Assembly: GCF_000024265.1 (NCBI RefSeq)
Contig: NC_013204.1
Location: 1,910,180 to 1,974,179 of the forward strand
Origin: Eggerthella lenta DSM 2243
Lineage (GTDB): Bacteria > Actinomycetota > Coriobacteriia > Coriobacteriales > Eggerthellaceae
Reading direction: 5' to 3'
Length of the DNA stretch: 64,000 bases
Position 1 is the first letter of the stretch. Each line of letters begins with the position of its first letter. This document shows, piece by piece, positions 34,322-42,642 of the stretch. The position numbers were made by a program, and so were the translations under genes. The notes under the pieces were generated by a model. The model did no database searches, had not been told where the DNA came from, and saw only the letters and a list, made by a program, of their open reading frames with translations.

Positions 34322-35458
34322 TCAGGCCAGCCGGTAGGCCCACAGCGCCTTCGTCTGGCCGAGCACCGTGTCCACGTTCCAGGCTCTGTTCGAGCGCTCG
34401 GCCGAGTACGGATCGTTGATGCGCAGGTTCCCGTCGCCGTCGATGCCGGTGACGACGAAGAAGTGGCCGTTGTCGGTGAAGTCTCCAGGGCCGACGTTGC
34501 AGACGAGCACGGCGCCGCCTTCGAGCGCCGCGCGCACGCTGCCCGCATCGACCGAGAGCGCCTCGCAGGAAAGGCCGAGCGAGGCTGCCTCGCTCACGAG
34601 GAACGAGGAGTCGGTGCCGTCGAACGCCGTCTCAAAGCCGCCGTCGCTCGCACGTTTCCCCATATCGTAGGGCGACAGATCGCCCTTGCCGGTGAGGCCC
34701 TGGTACACCATGGAAAGCGACGTGGGGCAGCATCCCGTCAGCGCGAACGTCGTGGAGCTGTACACGGTGGAGCCCCAGCGCTGATCCCACTGGTAGAGAC
34801 GCGGCACCTCGCCTGAGGCGGGGTCGTCCGTACCGAGGGCGCTCTCGGCCGGATAGGCGTCGGGAAACGTGCGCACGAAGGGCACGGCCTCGGGCTCGAC
34901 GGCGGCCAGCTTGAGCAGCTTGCGCTGCACCGCTTCGCCGTCCACGGCGTAGGCGTCCGGATGGGCGGCGATCCATGCCGCGTCGTCGCTCGCCGAAGCC
35001 GCTTGGACGAGCTGGGCGGCCAAATCGTCGCCGAGCACGGCCTTGAGCTTGGCCTCGTCGATAGGATCGCGCTGCGTCTGCTGCTGGACGGGAGCCCGGT
35101 CAGCCTCGTCCGGCGCCTGCGTCGCAGCGCCGGCGGCCATGCAGCCGCGAACGCCCGCGACAAGCACGACGACCAGCACGATCGCGGCCGCCGCGATCGC
35201 GAGGCGCTTGGGACCGACGGCGCGCACGAGGTTCGTCGCAGCCTCGGAGAAGGCGAACAGGAGCTCCGAGCCGTGCGCCTCCCATGAGTGCCGATTGCCC
35301 GTTCCAGGACGGCTCGAACGGAGACGACCCGAGCTTATCGGCTCGCGCGCGTCATGCACGCCGTGCGTATCGCGGCCGGTGGGCGCTTCCCCGCGCATGC
35401 GCGCCTTGCGCTCCTCGAGCCTCCTGCGCGCCCGCTCGCGCGCCTCGTCGTCGCCCAT
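34322..35458 (-). CDS. Membrane-anchored C39-like cysteine peptidase (copy 2)
   Basis: The 378-residue protein has a charged Arg/Glu-rich start, a membrane segment near 85-105, a polar linker, and a C39-like domain with catalytic Cys in LTGCCPTSLSM and His in NGHFFVVTGIDGDG, followed by NDPYSAE. The layout and the C-terminal half (GPGDFT, VLGQTKALWAY) closely parallel the protein at 27697-28479, so they are paralogues. GGGAGG precedes the ATG at 35458. It lies between mtaB and phoH. Confidence 0.8.
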   Translation of the reverse strand: MGDDEARERARRRLEERKARMRGEAPTGRDTHGVHDAREPISSGRLRSSRPGTGNRHSWEAHGSELLFAFSEAATNLVRAVGPKRLAIAAAAIVLVVVLVAGVRGCMAAGAATQAPDEADRAPVQQQTQRDPIDEAKLKAVLGDDLAAQLVQAASASDDAAWIAAHPDAYAVDGEAVQRKLLKLAAVEPEAVPFVRTFPDAYPAESALGTDDPASGEVPRLYQWDQRWGSTVYSSTTFALTGCCPTSLSMVYQGLTGKGDLSPYDMGKRASDGGFETAFDGTDSSFLVSEAASLGLSCEALSVDAGSVRAALEGGAVLVCNVGPGDFTDNGHFFVVTGIDGDGNLRINDPYSAERSNRAWNVDTVLGQTKALWAYRLA

Positions 35459-35491
35459 TCGCGCCTCCCGTTTTAAATCGCTATTCTGACT

Positions 35492-35497
35492 AGTATA
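35492..35497 (-). promoter_or_regulatory. Possible -10 for C39 peptidase copy 2
   Basis: TATACT on the minus strand lies 33 bp upstream of the start codon; the -35 region is weak. Confidence 0.35.
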
Positions 35498-35591
35498 CAG
35501 CCTATCGGAAAACAGAGGCATTTCGAATCGCCTCATTCAAGAAAGGGCCAGCAGCCGCAGGGGTTCAGAAAACAAGAGAGGCTGCCATCAT

Positions 35592-35738
35592 GGCAGATAC
35601 GAAAACCCGAACATCGACGCGCTCTCCGAAATTGCCCGAGGACTCGGGGTGAGCATACGCGACCTGTTCCAATACGCGCTCTCCGTGAAGAGCTTCCCGT
35701 GCCGGAAAACGACTGCCCCGCCGTTAAACCAAGATTGA
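35592..35738 (+). pseudogene. Remnant of an XRE-family regulator
   Basis: A 48-codon stretch reads GRYENPNIDALSEIARGLGV then SIRDLFQYALSVK and ends at a TGA. This matches the last helices of a Cro/CI-type helix-turn-helix, but the upstream helices and a start codon are missing. It lies on the plus strand in the 380-bp gap between the C39 gene and mtaB. It is best read as a decayed gene end; the rest of that gap holds only the C39 promoter region. Confidence 0.6.
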
Positions 35739-35838
35739 CGCAGCCCGTTCTGAGCATCGCGCGCCCATGGCGATCCTTCGCGCAAACAGGCCGCTCGCCC
35801 GCTCTTGGCGCGCCGGTTCGGGGGCGATGCGCGACCGA

Positions 35839-37071
35839 CTACAGCGTCACCTCGACCAGCGCGCCCGGGGCGGCGCCGGCGGGGGCGGGCACCTCGAAGT
35901 AGCTCTCCGTCATGGCGACGCCGCCCTCCTCCACCAAGGCGAGCTCGACGGTTCCGGCGCGGCGGGCGCGCTCGGATGCGCGCAGCTCGTCGCCCAGCGC
36001 GCGCAGCATGGCGGCGCGGGCTTCCTTGACGGCGGGCGGCACTTGGTCGGCGCGCTCGGCGGCGGGCGTCCCGATGCGCGGCGAGTACGGGAACGCGTGG
36101 ATCTTCGCGAAGCGGCAGGCGCGCGCCACGTCGAGCGTCTCCTGGAACTCGGCATCGGTCTCGCCGGGGAAGCCGGCGATGATGTCGGTGGACAGCGCCA
36201 GCTGCGGGATCCGGCGGTAGAGCCGCTCCACGAGCGCGACGAAACGCTCCGCGTCGTAGGGGCGCGCCATCTCGCGCAGCACCTTCGAGCTTCCCGCCTG
36301 CAACGGCAGGTGCAGATGACGGCAGACGCGGCCGTCCGCCGAAGCCAGAAGGTCGATGAGCGCATCGTCCACATCGCGCGGCTCGATACTGGACACGCGG
36401 AAGCGCGCCGGGGCCTCGCCGGGCGCGTGCAGGTCGGCCGTCTCGTCGAGCAGGCGTCGCAGCAGAGCGGCCAGCCTGATCGCGGAGGGGTCGCGCCGTC
36501 CTCCGTCGCAGTACGACCCCAGGTTTATACCCGTGAGCACGATCTCCCGCGCGCCGGCGCGGGCATAGGACGCGCACTCGCGCACGACGTCGTCGGCCGG
36601 ACGGCTGGTCGCGCGCCCGCGTGCCACGTGCACGATGCAGTACGTGCACGCGTTGTCGCAGCCGTCCTGCACCTTCACGCCCACGCGCGTGCGGAAGCCG
36701 GATCCGATATGGAGGGGCGCGTCCTCGCCGGGAGAAAAGGGCGCCTCGTCGAACAGGGCATCGATGGCCTGCGCCAGCTGGGCCTTCCCCACCACGCTCA
36801 CGCGCTCGTCGAGCGCCTCGTAGAACGCGGCGTCGATGGCGGCGGCGCAGCCGGTGACCAGCACGCGGGCATGGTCGTTCGCGCGCAGGGCGCGGCGCAC
36901 GGCCTTGCGGGTCTTCTTCTCGGCCTCCCCCGTGACCGTGCACGTGTTCACCACGATGAGGTCGGCGGACGCTTCGGACGTCTCGACACCGCGCAGGGCG
37001 AGGCGCGCCGCCGCATCGTCCGACTCCACGCGGTTCACCTTGCATCCCAGGTTGACGACGGCGAAATTCAC
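35839..37071 (-). CDS. mtaB: tRNA (t6A37) methylthiotransferase MtaB
   Basis: MtaB converts t6A37 to ms2t6A37 in tRNAs reading ANN codons. The 410-residue protein has N-terminal cluster cysteines in NLGCKVN, VNTCTVTGEAEKK and VTGCAA, the radical-SAM motif CDNACTYC, and a short TRAM domain. The TCTVT motif separates MtaB from MiaB and RimO, so the window holds all three methylthiotransferase types. Start is a GTG that overlaps the rsmE stop by 4 bp (GTGA). The rsmE-mtaB pairing is typical of Firmicutes. Confidence 0.94.
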   Translation of the reverse strand: MNFAVVNLGCKVNRVESDDAAARLALRGVETSEASADLIVVNTCTVTGEAEKKTRKAVRRALRANDHARVLVTGCAAAIDAAFYEALDERVSVVGKAQLAQAIDALFDEAPFSPGEDAPLHIGSGFRTRVGVKVQDGCDNACTYCIVHVARGRATSRPADDVVRECASYARAGAREIVLTGINLGSYCDGGRRDPSAIRLAALLRRLLDETADLHAPGEAPARFRVSSIEPRDVDDALIDLLASADGRVCRHLHLPLQAGSSKVLREMARPYDAERFVALVERLYRRIPQLALSTDIIAGFPGETDAEFQETLDVARACRFAKIHAFPYSPRIGTPAAERADQVPPAVKEARAAMLRALGDELRASERARRAGTVELALVEEGGVAMTESYFEVPAPAGAAPGALVEVTL

Positions 37072-37943
37072 GATTGCCCGCCTGCCTCGCACGCGTCCCC
37101 GGCTTCCTCGCGACGGCTTTCGACATGGGCGGACGTGCGTTCCTGCGCTTCGCGCGCGTCGTGCATCATGCGGCCCAGCTCGTGCAGGACGAGCGCGGGA
37201 GCCACGATGCCGGCCGTCTCGGTTCGCAGGATGGACGAGCCCAGCGACACGAGCGACGCACGCGGGTTGCAGGCCAGGAGCGCGTCCGCCTCGCTTCGCG
37301 AAAGGCCCCCTTCGGGGCCCACCACCACGGCGATGCGCGCGTTCTCGGGAAGCGCGCGGTCGAGCCGGAGGCCGCGCTCGAGCGCCTTCTCGATGCGCGC
37401 GTCCAGCAGCGCCTCCTCCCAGCACACCAGCACGGCGGTGGCGTGCGCCAAGGAGGCGCACACATCCGCCAGCGCCATCGGCTCGCCCACCTCGGGACAC
37501 GCGCGCTGGCCGGACTGCATGGCCGCGCTCTTCGCGATGGCGCGCCATCGCTGCGTCCTCGCCGCGGCCTTCCTCGCATCGAGCCTCACGATGGAGCGCT
37601 CGCACGACATCGGAACGAACGCCGAAACGCCCAGCTCGGTGGCGTGGCGGATCACCGTCTCCATCTTGTCGCCCTTGGCCAGGCCCTGCACGAGCATCAC
37701 GAGGGGGCGCTCCTCGTCGTCGAGGCGCTGCGCGATGCGCACCACCGGGACCGCATCGTCGAAAGCGGCGATCTCGCACTCGAAGTAGTCCTGCGCGGCG
37801 TCCACCACCGCGATATGCTCGCCCGGCGCAAGCCGCAGCACGCGGGCGTGCTTCGCGTCGTCCGGCGACAAACGCAGCGGGAAAGTCGGCGCCCCCTCGT
37901 CGGCAAGCACCTGGTCGTGCAGGTAGAAATGCTGCAGGGACAT
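37068..37943 (-). CDS. rsmE: 16S rRNA (uracil1498-N3)-methyltransferase RsmE
   Basis: RsmE methylates U1498 of 16S rRNA. It has an N-terminal PUA-like part (SPDDAKHARVLRLAPGEHI) and a SPOUT methyltransferase domain with the knot motifs VGPEGGLS and SLGSSILRTETAG. Length is 291 residues, with about 35 extra C-terminal residues, charged and probably disordered. Its stop overlaps the mtaB start. It begins 9 bp after the dnaJ stop. Confidence 0.94.
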   Translation of the reverse strand: MSLQHFYLHDQVLADEGAPTFPLRLSPDDAKHARVLRLAPGEHIAVVDAAQDYFECEIAAFDDAVPVVRIAQRLDDEERPLVMLVQGLAKGDKMETVIRHATELGVSAFVPMSCERSIVRLDARKAAARTQRWRAIAKSAAMQSGQRACPEVGEPMALADVCASLAHATAVLVCWEEALLDARIEKALERGLRLDRALPENARIAVVVGPEGGLSRSEADALLACNPRASLVSLGSSILRTETAGIVAPALVLHELGRMMHDAREAQERTSAHVESRREEAGDACEAGGQS

Positions 37944-37952
37944 GGCGACCCG

Positions 37953-39092
37953 CTAGTTGAACGCGTCGCGGAGCTTCTGAAGCGGGGTGCGCTCGTCGGC
38001 CACGTCCTCGCCCAGCTCCTCGGCCAGCTTCTCCAGCAGCTCGCGCTGCTTCTTCGTCACCTTCTTGGGCACCACGACGTTCACGTGCACGTACATGTCG
38101 CCGCGCGACTCGCTGCGGAACTTCGGCATGCCGAAGCCCTTCACGCGAACCACCTGCTCGTTCTGGCAGCCTTCGGGAATGCGCACCTGCACCTTCTCGT
38201 CCTCGAAGATGCCGTCGATCTCGATCTCGGCGCCGAGGGTGGCCTGCACGATGGAAACGTTCGCGCGCGCATGCAGGTTGTCGCCGTCGCGCTCGAAGAA
38301 CTCGTGCGGCTGGATGCGGCACGTGACGATGAGGTCGCCCGGGCGGGCGCCGTGCATGCCGGCCTCGCCGAAACCGGACAGGCGCAGCTGCTGGGCGTCG
38401 CGAATGCCCACGGGCACCTCGACGGTGACGCGCTGGCGGTCGGGCACGCGGCCCTGCCCCTCGCACTCGGGGCACGGGTTCTCGATGGTGTGGCCGGTGC
38501 CGCCGCAGGTCTTGCACGTGGTGGCCGTCTGCATGTCGCCGAGGAAGGTGTGCTGGATGGTGACCACGCGGCCCTGGCCGTGGCAATCGGGGCAGGTGAT
38601 CTCGCGACCGTCGGGGCCGAGGCCCGACCCTTCGCAGTCGGGGCACGGCGCCAGGCGATCGTACACGATCTCCTTCTTGGCGCCCGCGGCCACTTCCTCC
38701 AGCGTCAGGCGCAGGCCCACGCCCATGTCACGGCCTTCCTTGCGCATAGGCGCGCGGCCGGCGGCCTGCCCGCCGAAGAAGGAGCTGAAGATGTCGCCCA
38801 TGCCGAACCCGCCGCCGAACAGGTCCTCGAAGTCGACGTAGCCGCCGCCTCCGTAGGGGCTGCCGCCGCCGGCCGCGCCGGGAACCGTGCCGAAGCGATC
38901 GTATGCGCTGCGCTTCTGCGCGTCGGACAGCACGTCGTAGGCCTCGTTCAGCTCTTTGAACTGGTCCTCGGCATCGGGCGCCTTGTTCACGTCCGGGTGA
39001 AGCTCGCGCGCGCGCCGACGGAACGCCTTCTTGATCTCGTCTTCGGTCGCCTCGCGGGACACGCCCAGAACTTCGTACAGATCCTTCGCCAT
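37953..39092 (-). CDS. dnaJ: Chaperone DnaJ
   Basis: DnaJ stimulates the ATPase of DnaK. The J domain (1-70) has the HPD motif in LHPDVNK, followed by a Gly/Phe-rich region, four CxxCxGxG zinc repeats ([32 protein letters not shown]) and the C-terminal substrate domains. Length is 379 residues. The start at [10 protein letters not shown] is used; upstream codons are spurious. It lies 57 bp after hrcA with no grpE or dnaK between, so this DnaJ is encoded apart from dnaK. Confidence 0.96.
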   Translation of the reverse strand: MAKDLYEVLGVSREATEDEIKKAFRRRARELHPDVNKAPDAEDQFKELNEAYDVLSDAQKRSAYDRFGTVPGAAGGGSPYGGGGYVDFEDLFGGGFGMGDIFSSFFGGQAAGRAPMRKEGRDMGVGLRLTLEEVAAGAKKEIVYDRLAPCPDCEGSGLGPDGREITCPDCHGQGRVVTIQHTFLGDMQTATTCKTCGGTGHTIENPCPECEGQGRVPDRQRVTVEVPVGIRDAQQLRLSGFGEAGMHGARPGDLIVTCRIQPHEFFERDGDNLHARANVSIVQATLGAEIEIDGIFEDEKVQVRIPEGCQNEQVVRVKGFGMPKFRSESRGDMYVHVNVVVPKKVTKKQRELLEKLAEELGEDVADERTPLQKLRDAFN

Positions 39093-39149
39093 TGTACGCT
39101 CGTTACCTTTCCTCATAGACGGCGCAGGACGCGCCGCCTCCCATGTCGT

Positions 39150-40163
39150 TTACACGTCCTCCAGCGCCGCGCTCGCGATGCGCACCGCCTGTATAACCTT
39201 GGAATAATCCATGCGCGTGGGACCCACCACGGCGACGACCCCCGCCGACGCGCCTCGCCCGTAGCGGCTGGCCACCACCGACACGCCCGCTAGCGCAGCC
39301 GCGTCGTTCTCGCGTCCGATGCGCACGCTGGGCGCGCCCGAGCCCTGCCGGGCGGCATCGTCGAGGATTTGCAGCAGCACCGTGTCGTCCTCGAGCACCT
39401 GCATGACGGGCAGCAGCGCCTGGGACTGGCTGAACTCGGGCTTCGTCAGAAGCGAGCTCACGCCGAGGCGATGCGTGCGCGACGCGTCGCCTTCCTGCAA
39501 ACACGACAGCACTTCGTCCAGCGCCATGCGCACGAGCGGGTCGCGGAACGCCTCCGCCATGCCCTCGCCCAGGCCGTCCTCGATCTCCTGAAGCGACTTG
39601 CCGCCCATCACCTCGGCGAGGAAGCGCTGCACGCGCGCCAGCTCGTCGGGCGACACCTCCTCGGCGAAGTCCATCTGGCGGTTGAACACCTGGCCGTCCT
39701 CGGTGACCAACACCACGAGGGCGCGGTACGGCGACAGCGAGATGAGGGACAGCTGCTTGATGTGCAGGTTCAGCACCGACGGAGCCAGCACGATGGACAG
39801 GCAGTCGGTAAGGCGCGTGAGAGCCGACGACGTCTGCTCCAGGAGCGCGTCCAGCTCGCTTGCGCTGCGGCGCAGCTGGTCCACCACAGGCCGGTAGCGC
39901 TCGTCGTCGCCGGCAAGATCGGACGCCAGCAGGTTGTCGACGAACGCACGGTAGCCGAAGTCGGTCGGAATGCGCCCGGCGGACGTGTGCGGCTGCGTGA
40001 TGTAGCCGCCGTCCTCGAGGACGGACAGCTCGTTGCGCACCGTGGCCGGGCTGACGCCCAACTGGTAGCGCTCCGTCAACGTGCGCGACCCCACGGGTAG
40101 GGCGCGCGCGACGTATTCTTCGATGAGGGCGCTCAGCACCCGTTGCCTTCGATCCGAAAGCAC
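39150..40163 (-). CDS. hrcA: Heat-inducible transcription repressor HrcA
   Basis: HrcA represses chaperone genes by binding CIRCE, with GroEL as co-factor. The 337-residue protein has a winged-helix N terminus (LPVGSRTLTERYQLGVSPATVRNEL) and a GAF-like C-terminal domain. The GTG at 40163 is chosen for its GGAGGAGC site; an ATG 19 codons earlier would extend the protein atypically. A CIRCE element lies 59-85 bp upstream, so HrcA controls itself and dnaJ. Confidence 0.94.
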   Translation of the reverse strand: MLSDRRQRVLSALIEEYVARALPVGSRTLTERYQLGVSPATVRNELSVLEDGGYITQPHTSAGRIPTDFGYRAFVDNLLASDLAGDDERYRPVVDQLRRSASELDALLEQTSSALTRLTDCLSIVLAPSVLNLHIKQLSLISLSPYRALVVLVTEDGQVFNRQMDFAEEVSPDELARVQRFLAEVMGGKSLQEIEDGLGEGMAEAFRDPLVRMALDEVLSCLQEGDASRTHRLGVSSLLTKPEFSQSQALLPVMQVLEDDTVLLQILDDAARQGSGAPSVRIGRENDAAALAGVSVVASRYGRGASAGVVAVVGPTRMDYSKVIQAVRIASAALEDV

Positions 40164-40221
40164 GCTCCTCCACCTACCTCTCTCGCCAGTCGGCTTACCT
40201 GAACCATAGTAACGCATCATA

Positions 40222-40248
40222 TTAGCAGCCGAAAGCCGAGAGTGCTAA
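40222..40248. promoter_or_regulatory. CIRCE operator upstream of hrcA-dnaJ
   Basis: The right arm GAGTGCTAA is perfect; the left arm TTAGCAGCC matches TTAGCACTC at 7 of 9 bases; the spacer is exactly 9 nt. The degenerate arm suggests weaker repression than at a groEL-type operator. Confidence 0.85.
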
Positions 40249-40305
40249 CAACAGGCGGAAATTATGGAGAAACTCGACGGGAGACGCACAAGGAGCGGGC
40301 GCGCG

Positions 40306-41418
40306 TCAGTCGGCCAGATCGAATAGGGCGCCGTACAGCTCGTTGCCGCAGAGCCAGCCGCGCTCGGTGGGCCGCCAGCGGCCGCCTTCGTGCTCGACGA
40401 GCCCCTGCCGCTCCAAGTCGGCCAGCACCGTCGTCGCCTCGGGCAGCAACTCCGCGGCGCGGGCGGCGTGCTCGTCGGACACGCCCGCGGTCATGCGCAT
40501 GCCCAGCATAAGGTTCTCGGCGGCCATCTGGCGCGGGTCGAGGTCGTCGGTCACCTGGCCGTCCTTCACCCGCATGCGACGCTGCGCGTTCTGCGTCATC
40601 GTGGCAGCCGAACGGCCCAGACCCAGGTAGGGCACGCCCGTCCAGTACGCGATGTTGTGGCGGCATGCAAAGCCGGGGCGGGCGTAGCTGGCCACCTCGT
40701 AGCGCTCGAAGCCCTCCGAATCCAGCACGCGCGCGGCGATCTGCATGTGCGCGGCCTCCACGTCGTCGTCGGGCTCCTCCAGCTCGCCCGCCAGCACCGC
40801 GGCGTCGAAGGGCGTGTGCGGCTCGATGGTCAGCGGGTACACGCTCACGTGCGTCGCGCCGAGGCGCACGGCCTCGCGCACGCTCGCCTCGAAGCCCTCC
40901 GCGCTCTGGCCGGGGATGCCGCACATGAGATCGACGCTCACGTTCTCGAACCGGGTGCGGGCCGCCTCGATGGCACGGCGGGCGTCATCGGAGGAATGCG
41001 CGCGGCCGAGCGTGCGCAGAACGTCGTCGTCGAAGCTCTGCACGCCGATGGACAGACGGTTCACGCCGAGCGCCCAGATGTCGCGCACCATGCGCTCGGT
41101 GAGGCTCTCGGGATTCGCCTCCATCGTGCATTCTACCTCGTCGGTGAGGTGCATCGACAGCGACAGCGTGTACAGCAGCATCGACAGGCCCGCCAGCCCC
41201 ACATGGCTGGGCGTGCCGCCGCCGAGGTACACCGTCTCGACCGCCCCCAGCTCGCCTTCCTTAGCCTTGCGGCGGATCTGAAGGCTGAGATCCTCCACGT
41301 ACGCTTCGATCTCGGGCGCGCCGGCGGGCACGGCCGCCGTGGCGAAGTCGCAGTAGGCGCACCGCTTCACGCAGAACGGAAGATGCAGGTACAGCGCCTT
41401 GTACGGATCGTGCGGCAT
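40306..41418 (-). CDS. hemW: Radical-SAM haem chaperone HemW (coproporphyrinogen III oxidase-like)
   Basis: HemW binds haem and is a radical-SAM protein related to HemN. The CVKRCAYCDF motif gives the iron-sulphur cysteines, followed by YLGGGTPS and the VQSFDD segment. The 370-residue length and lack of the extra HemN N-terminal Cys fit HemW. AGAGAGG precedes the ATG. Its place just before hrcA is the Firmicute order. It may serve the haem-binding proteins encoded in this genome. Confidence 0.9.
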   Translation of the reverse strand: MPHDPYKALYLHLPFCVKRCAYCDFATAAVPAGAPEIEAYVEDLSLQIRRKAKEGELGAVETVYLGGGTPSHVGLAGLSMLLYTLSLSMHLTDEVECTMEANPESLTERMVRDIWALGVNRLSIGVQSFDDDVLRTLGRAHSSDDARRAIEAARTRFENVSVDLMCGIPGQSAEGFEASVREAVRLGATHVSVYPLTIEPHTPFDAAVLAGELEEPDDDVEAAHMQIAARVLDSEGFERYEVASYARPGFACRHNIAYWTGVPYLGLGRSAATMTQNAQRRMRVKDGQVTDDLDPRQMAAENLMLGMRMTAGVSDEHAARAAELLPEATTVLADLERQGLVEHEGGRWRPTERGWLCGNELYGALFDLAD

Positions 41419-41432
41419 GAGCGCCTCTCTTC

Positions 41433-42425
41433 TCACTCGTGGGCGGCGGCATGCTCCCTCGCGCATGCCAGCAGCTCGTCGAACACCTCGTCGAAATCCT
41501 CCACGGACACGCAGCCGTTGATCCTGCCGCGCGCGGCGGCGGCGCCGGGCAGCCCCGCCAGGTACCACATAGCGTGCTTGCGCATGCGCACGATGTTCCT
41601 GCCTTCACGCGCGCTGAGCAGCCGCGCGTGGCGGCGCGCGAGCGCGATGCGCTCCTCCACGGTGGGCCCGTCAGGCTCCGGCTCGCCCGCAAGCGCAGCC
41701 TTGGCCTGGGCGAACAGCCAAGGGTTTCCCTCGGCGGCACGCGCGATCATCACGGCGTCGCAGCCGGTGCGCTCCGTGATGGCCACGGCGTCGGCGCCGC
41801 TTCTCACGTCGCCGTTGCCCACGACGGGCACGCTCACGGCCTCCTTCACCCGCGCGATAGCGCCCCACTCGGCGCGCCCGCGGTACAGCTGCTCGGCATA
41901 GCGCCCGTGCACGGCTATGGCGCAGGCGCCCGCGTCCTCCATCCTCCGAGCGAACTCGGGGGCGGTTTCGTCGCCCTCGGCCCACCCTCGACGGAACTTC
42001 ACCGTGACGGGGCGGCTCACCGCTGCGCGCACCGCGCGCACGATGGAGGCGGCCAGCGCCGGATCCTTCATGAGCGCCGAGCCGTCGCCCTTCGACACGA
42101 TCTTTCTGGCCGGACAGCCCATGTTGATGTCGAGGTAGGCCAGCGACTGCCCCATCTCGCGCTCGATCCACGCAGCTTGGGCGGCCATCGTGTCGGGCTC
42201 GTGGCCGAACAGCTGCACGGCCACCTGGTCCTCCCCCGGCGCGAGGCGCAGCAGATGCCGCGTCTTCTCGTTCGCGTAGGAAAGACCCTTGGCCGACACC
42301 ATCTCGGTGTAGGTGAGGTCGGCGCCCTGCTCGCGGCAGAGCGTGCGGAACGCCTCGTCGCTCACGCCCGCCATGGGGGCGAGCAGCAGACGGCGGCTCC
42401 GGAAGAACGCGTGCATATCCTCCAT
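41433..42425 (-). CDS. dusB: tRNA-dihydrouridine synthase, DusB-like
   Basis: Dus enzymes reduce specific uridines of tRNA with FMN and NADPH. The TIM barrel starts APMAGVSDEAFR, the catalytic Cys is in NMGCPARKIVSKGDGSALMK, and the FMN-phosphate region follows in GNGDV and GCDAVMIARAA. The length of 330 residues and sequence fit the DusB class; the exact uridine targeted is not readable. It starts 4 bp after a small membrane-protein gene and ends 14 bp before hemW. Confidence 0.92.
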   Translation of the reverse strand: MEDMHAFFRSRRLLLAPMAGVSDEAFRTLCREQGADLTYTEMVSAKGLSYANEKTRHLLRLAPGEDQVAVQLFGHEPDTMAAQAAWIEREMGQSLAYLDINMGCPARKIVSKGDGSALMKDPALAASIVRAVRAAVSRPVTVKFRRGWAEGDETAPEFARRMEDAGACAIAVHGRYAEQLYRGRAEWGAIARVKEAVSVPVVGNGDVRSGADAVAITERTGCDAVMIARAAEGNPWLFAQAKAALAGEPEPDGPTVEERIALARRHARLLSAREGRNIVRMRKHAMWYLAGLPGAAAARGRINGCVSVEDFDEVFDELLACAREHAAAHE

Positions 42426-42429
42426 GGCG

Positions 42430-42624
42430 CTACGAAGCCATGATCTCGGCCATGTTGACCAAGACGAACCCCAGCAGCACTACGATGCCCACGACGGCGA
42501 TCAAACAACCGCAGCCCAGCGCGAGCTTGGTGCCGCCCGACGTGGCGGCGCGCATCTCGTCCTTCGCGGCCTTCTTCTCGTCGAACGGGTCGTCCAGCCA
42601 ATCGAAATCGTCTTTGCGTGCCAT
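42430..42624 (-). CDS. Small single-span membrane protein
   Basis: The 64-residue protein has a charged start (MARKDDFDWLDDPFDEKKAA), a Thr/Gly/Ser stretch and one membrane helix at about 37-58 (a GCGCLIAVVGIVVLLGFVL core). I recognise no family. It lies between lepA and dusB with gaps of 18 and 4 bp, so it is co-transcribed. GGTTGAGAG precedes the ATG. The tight packing supports it being a real gene. Confidence 0.7.
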   Translation of the reverse strand: MARKDDFDWLDDPFDEKKAAKDEMRAATSGGTKLALGCGCLIAVVGIVVLLGFVLVNMAEIMAS

Positions 42625-42642
42625 GCTCTCAACCTATCTGCA

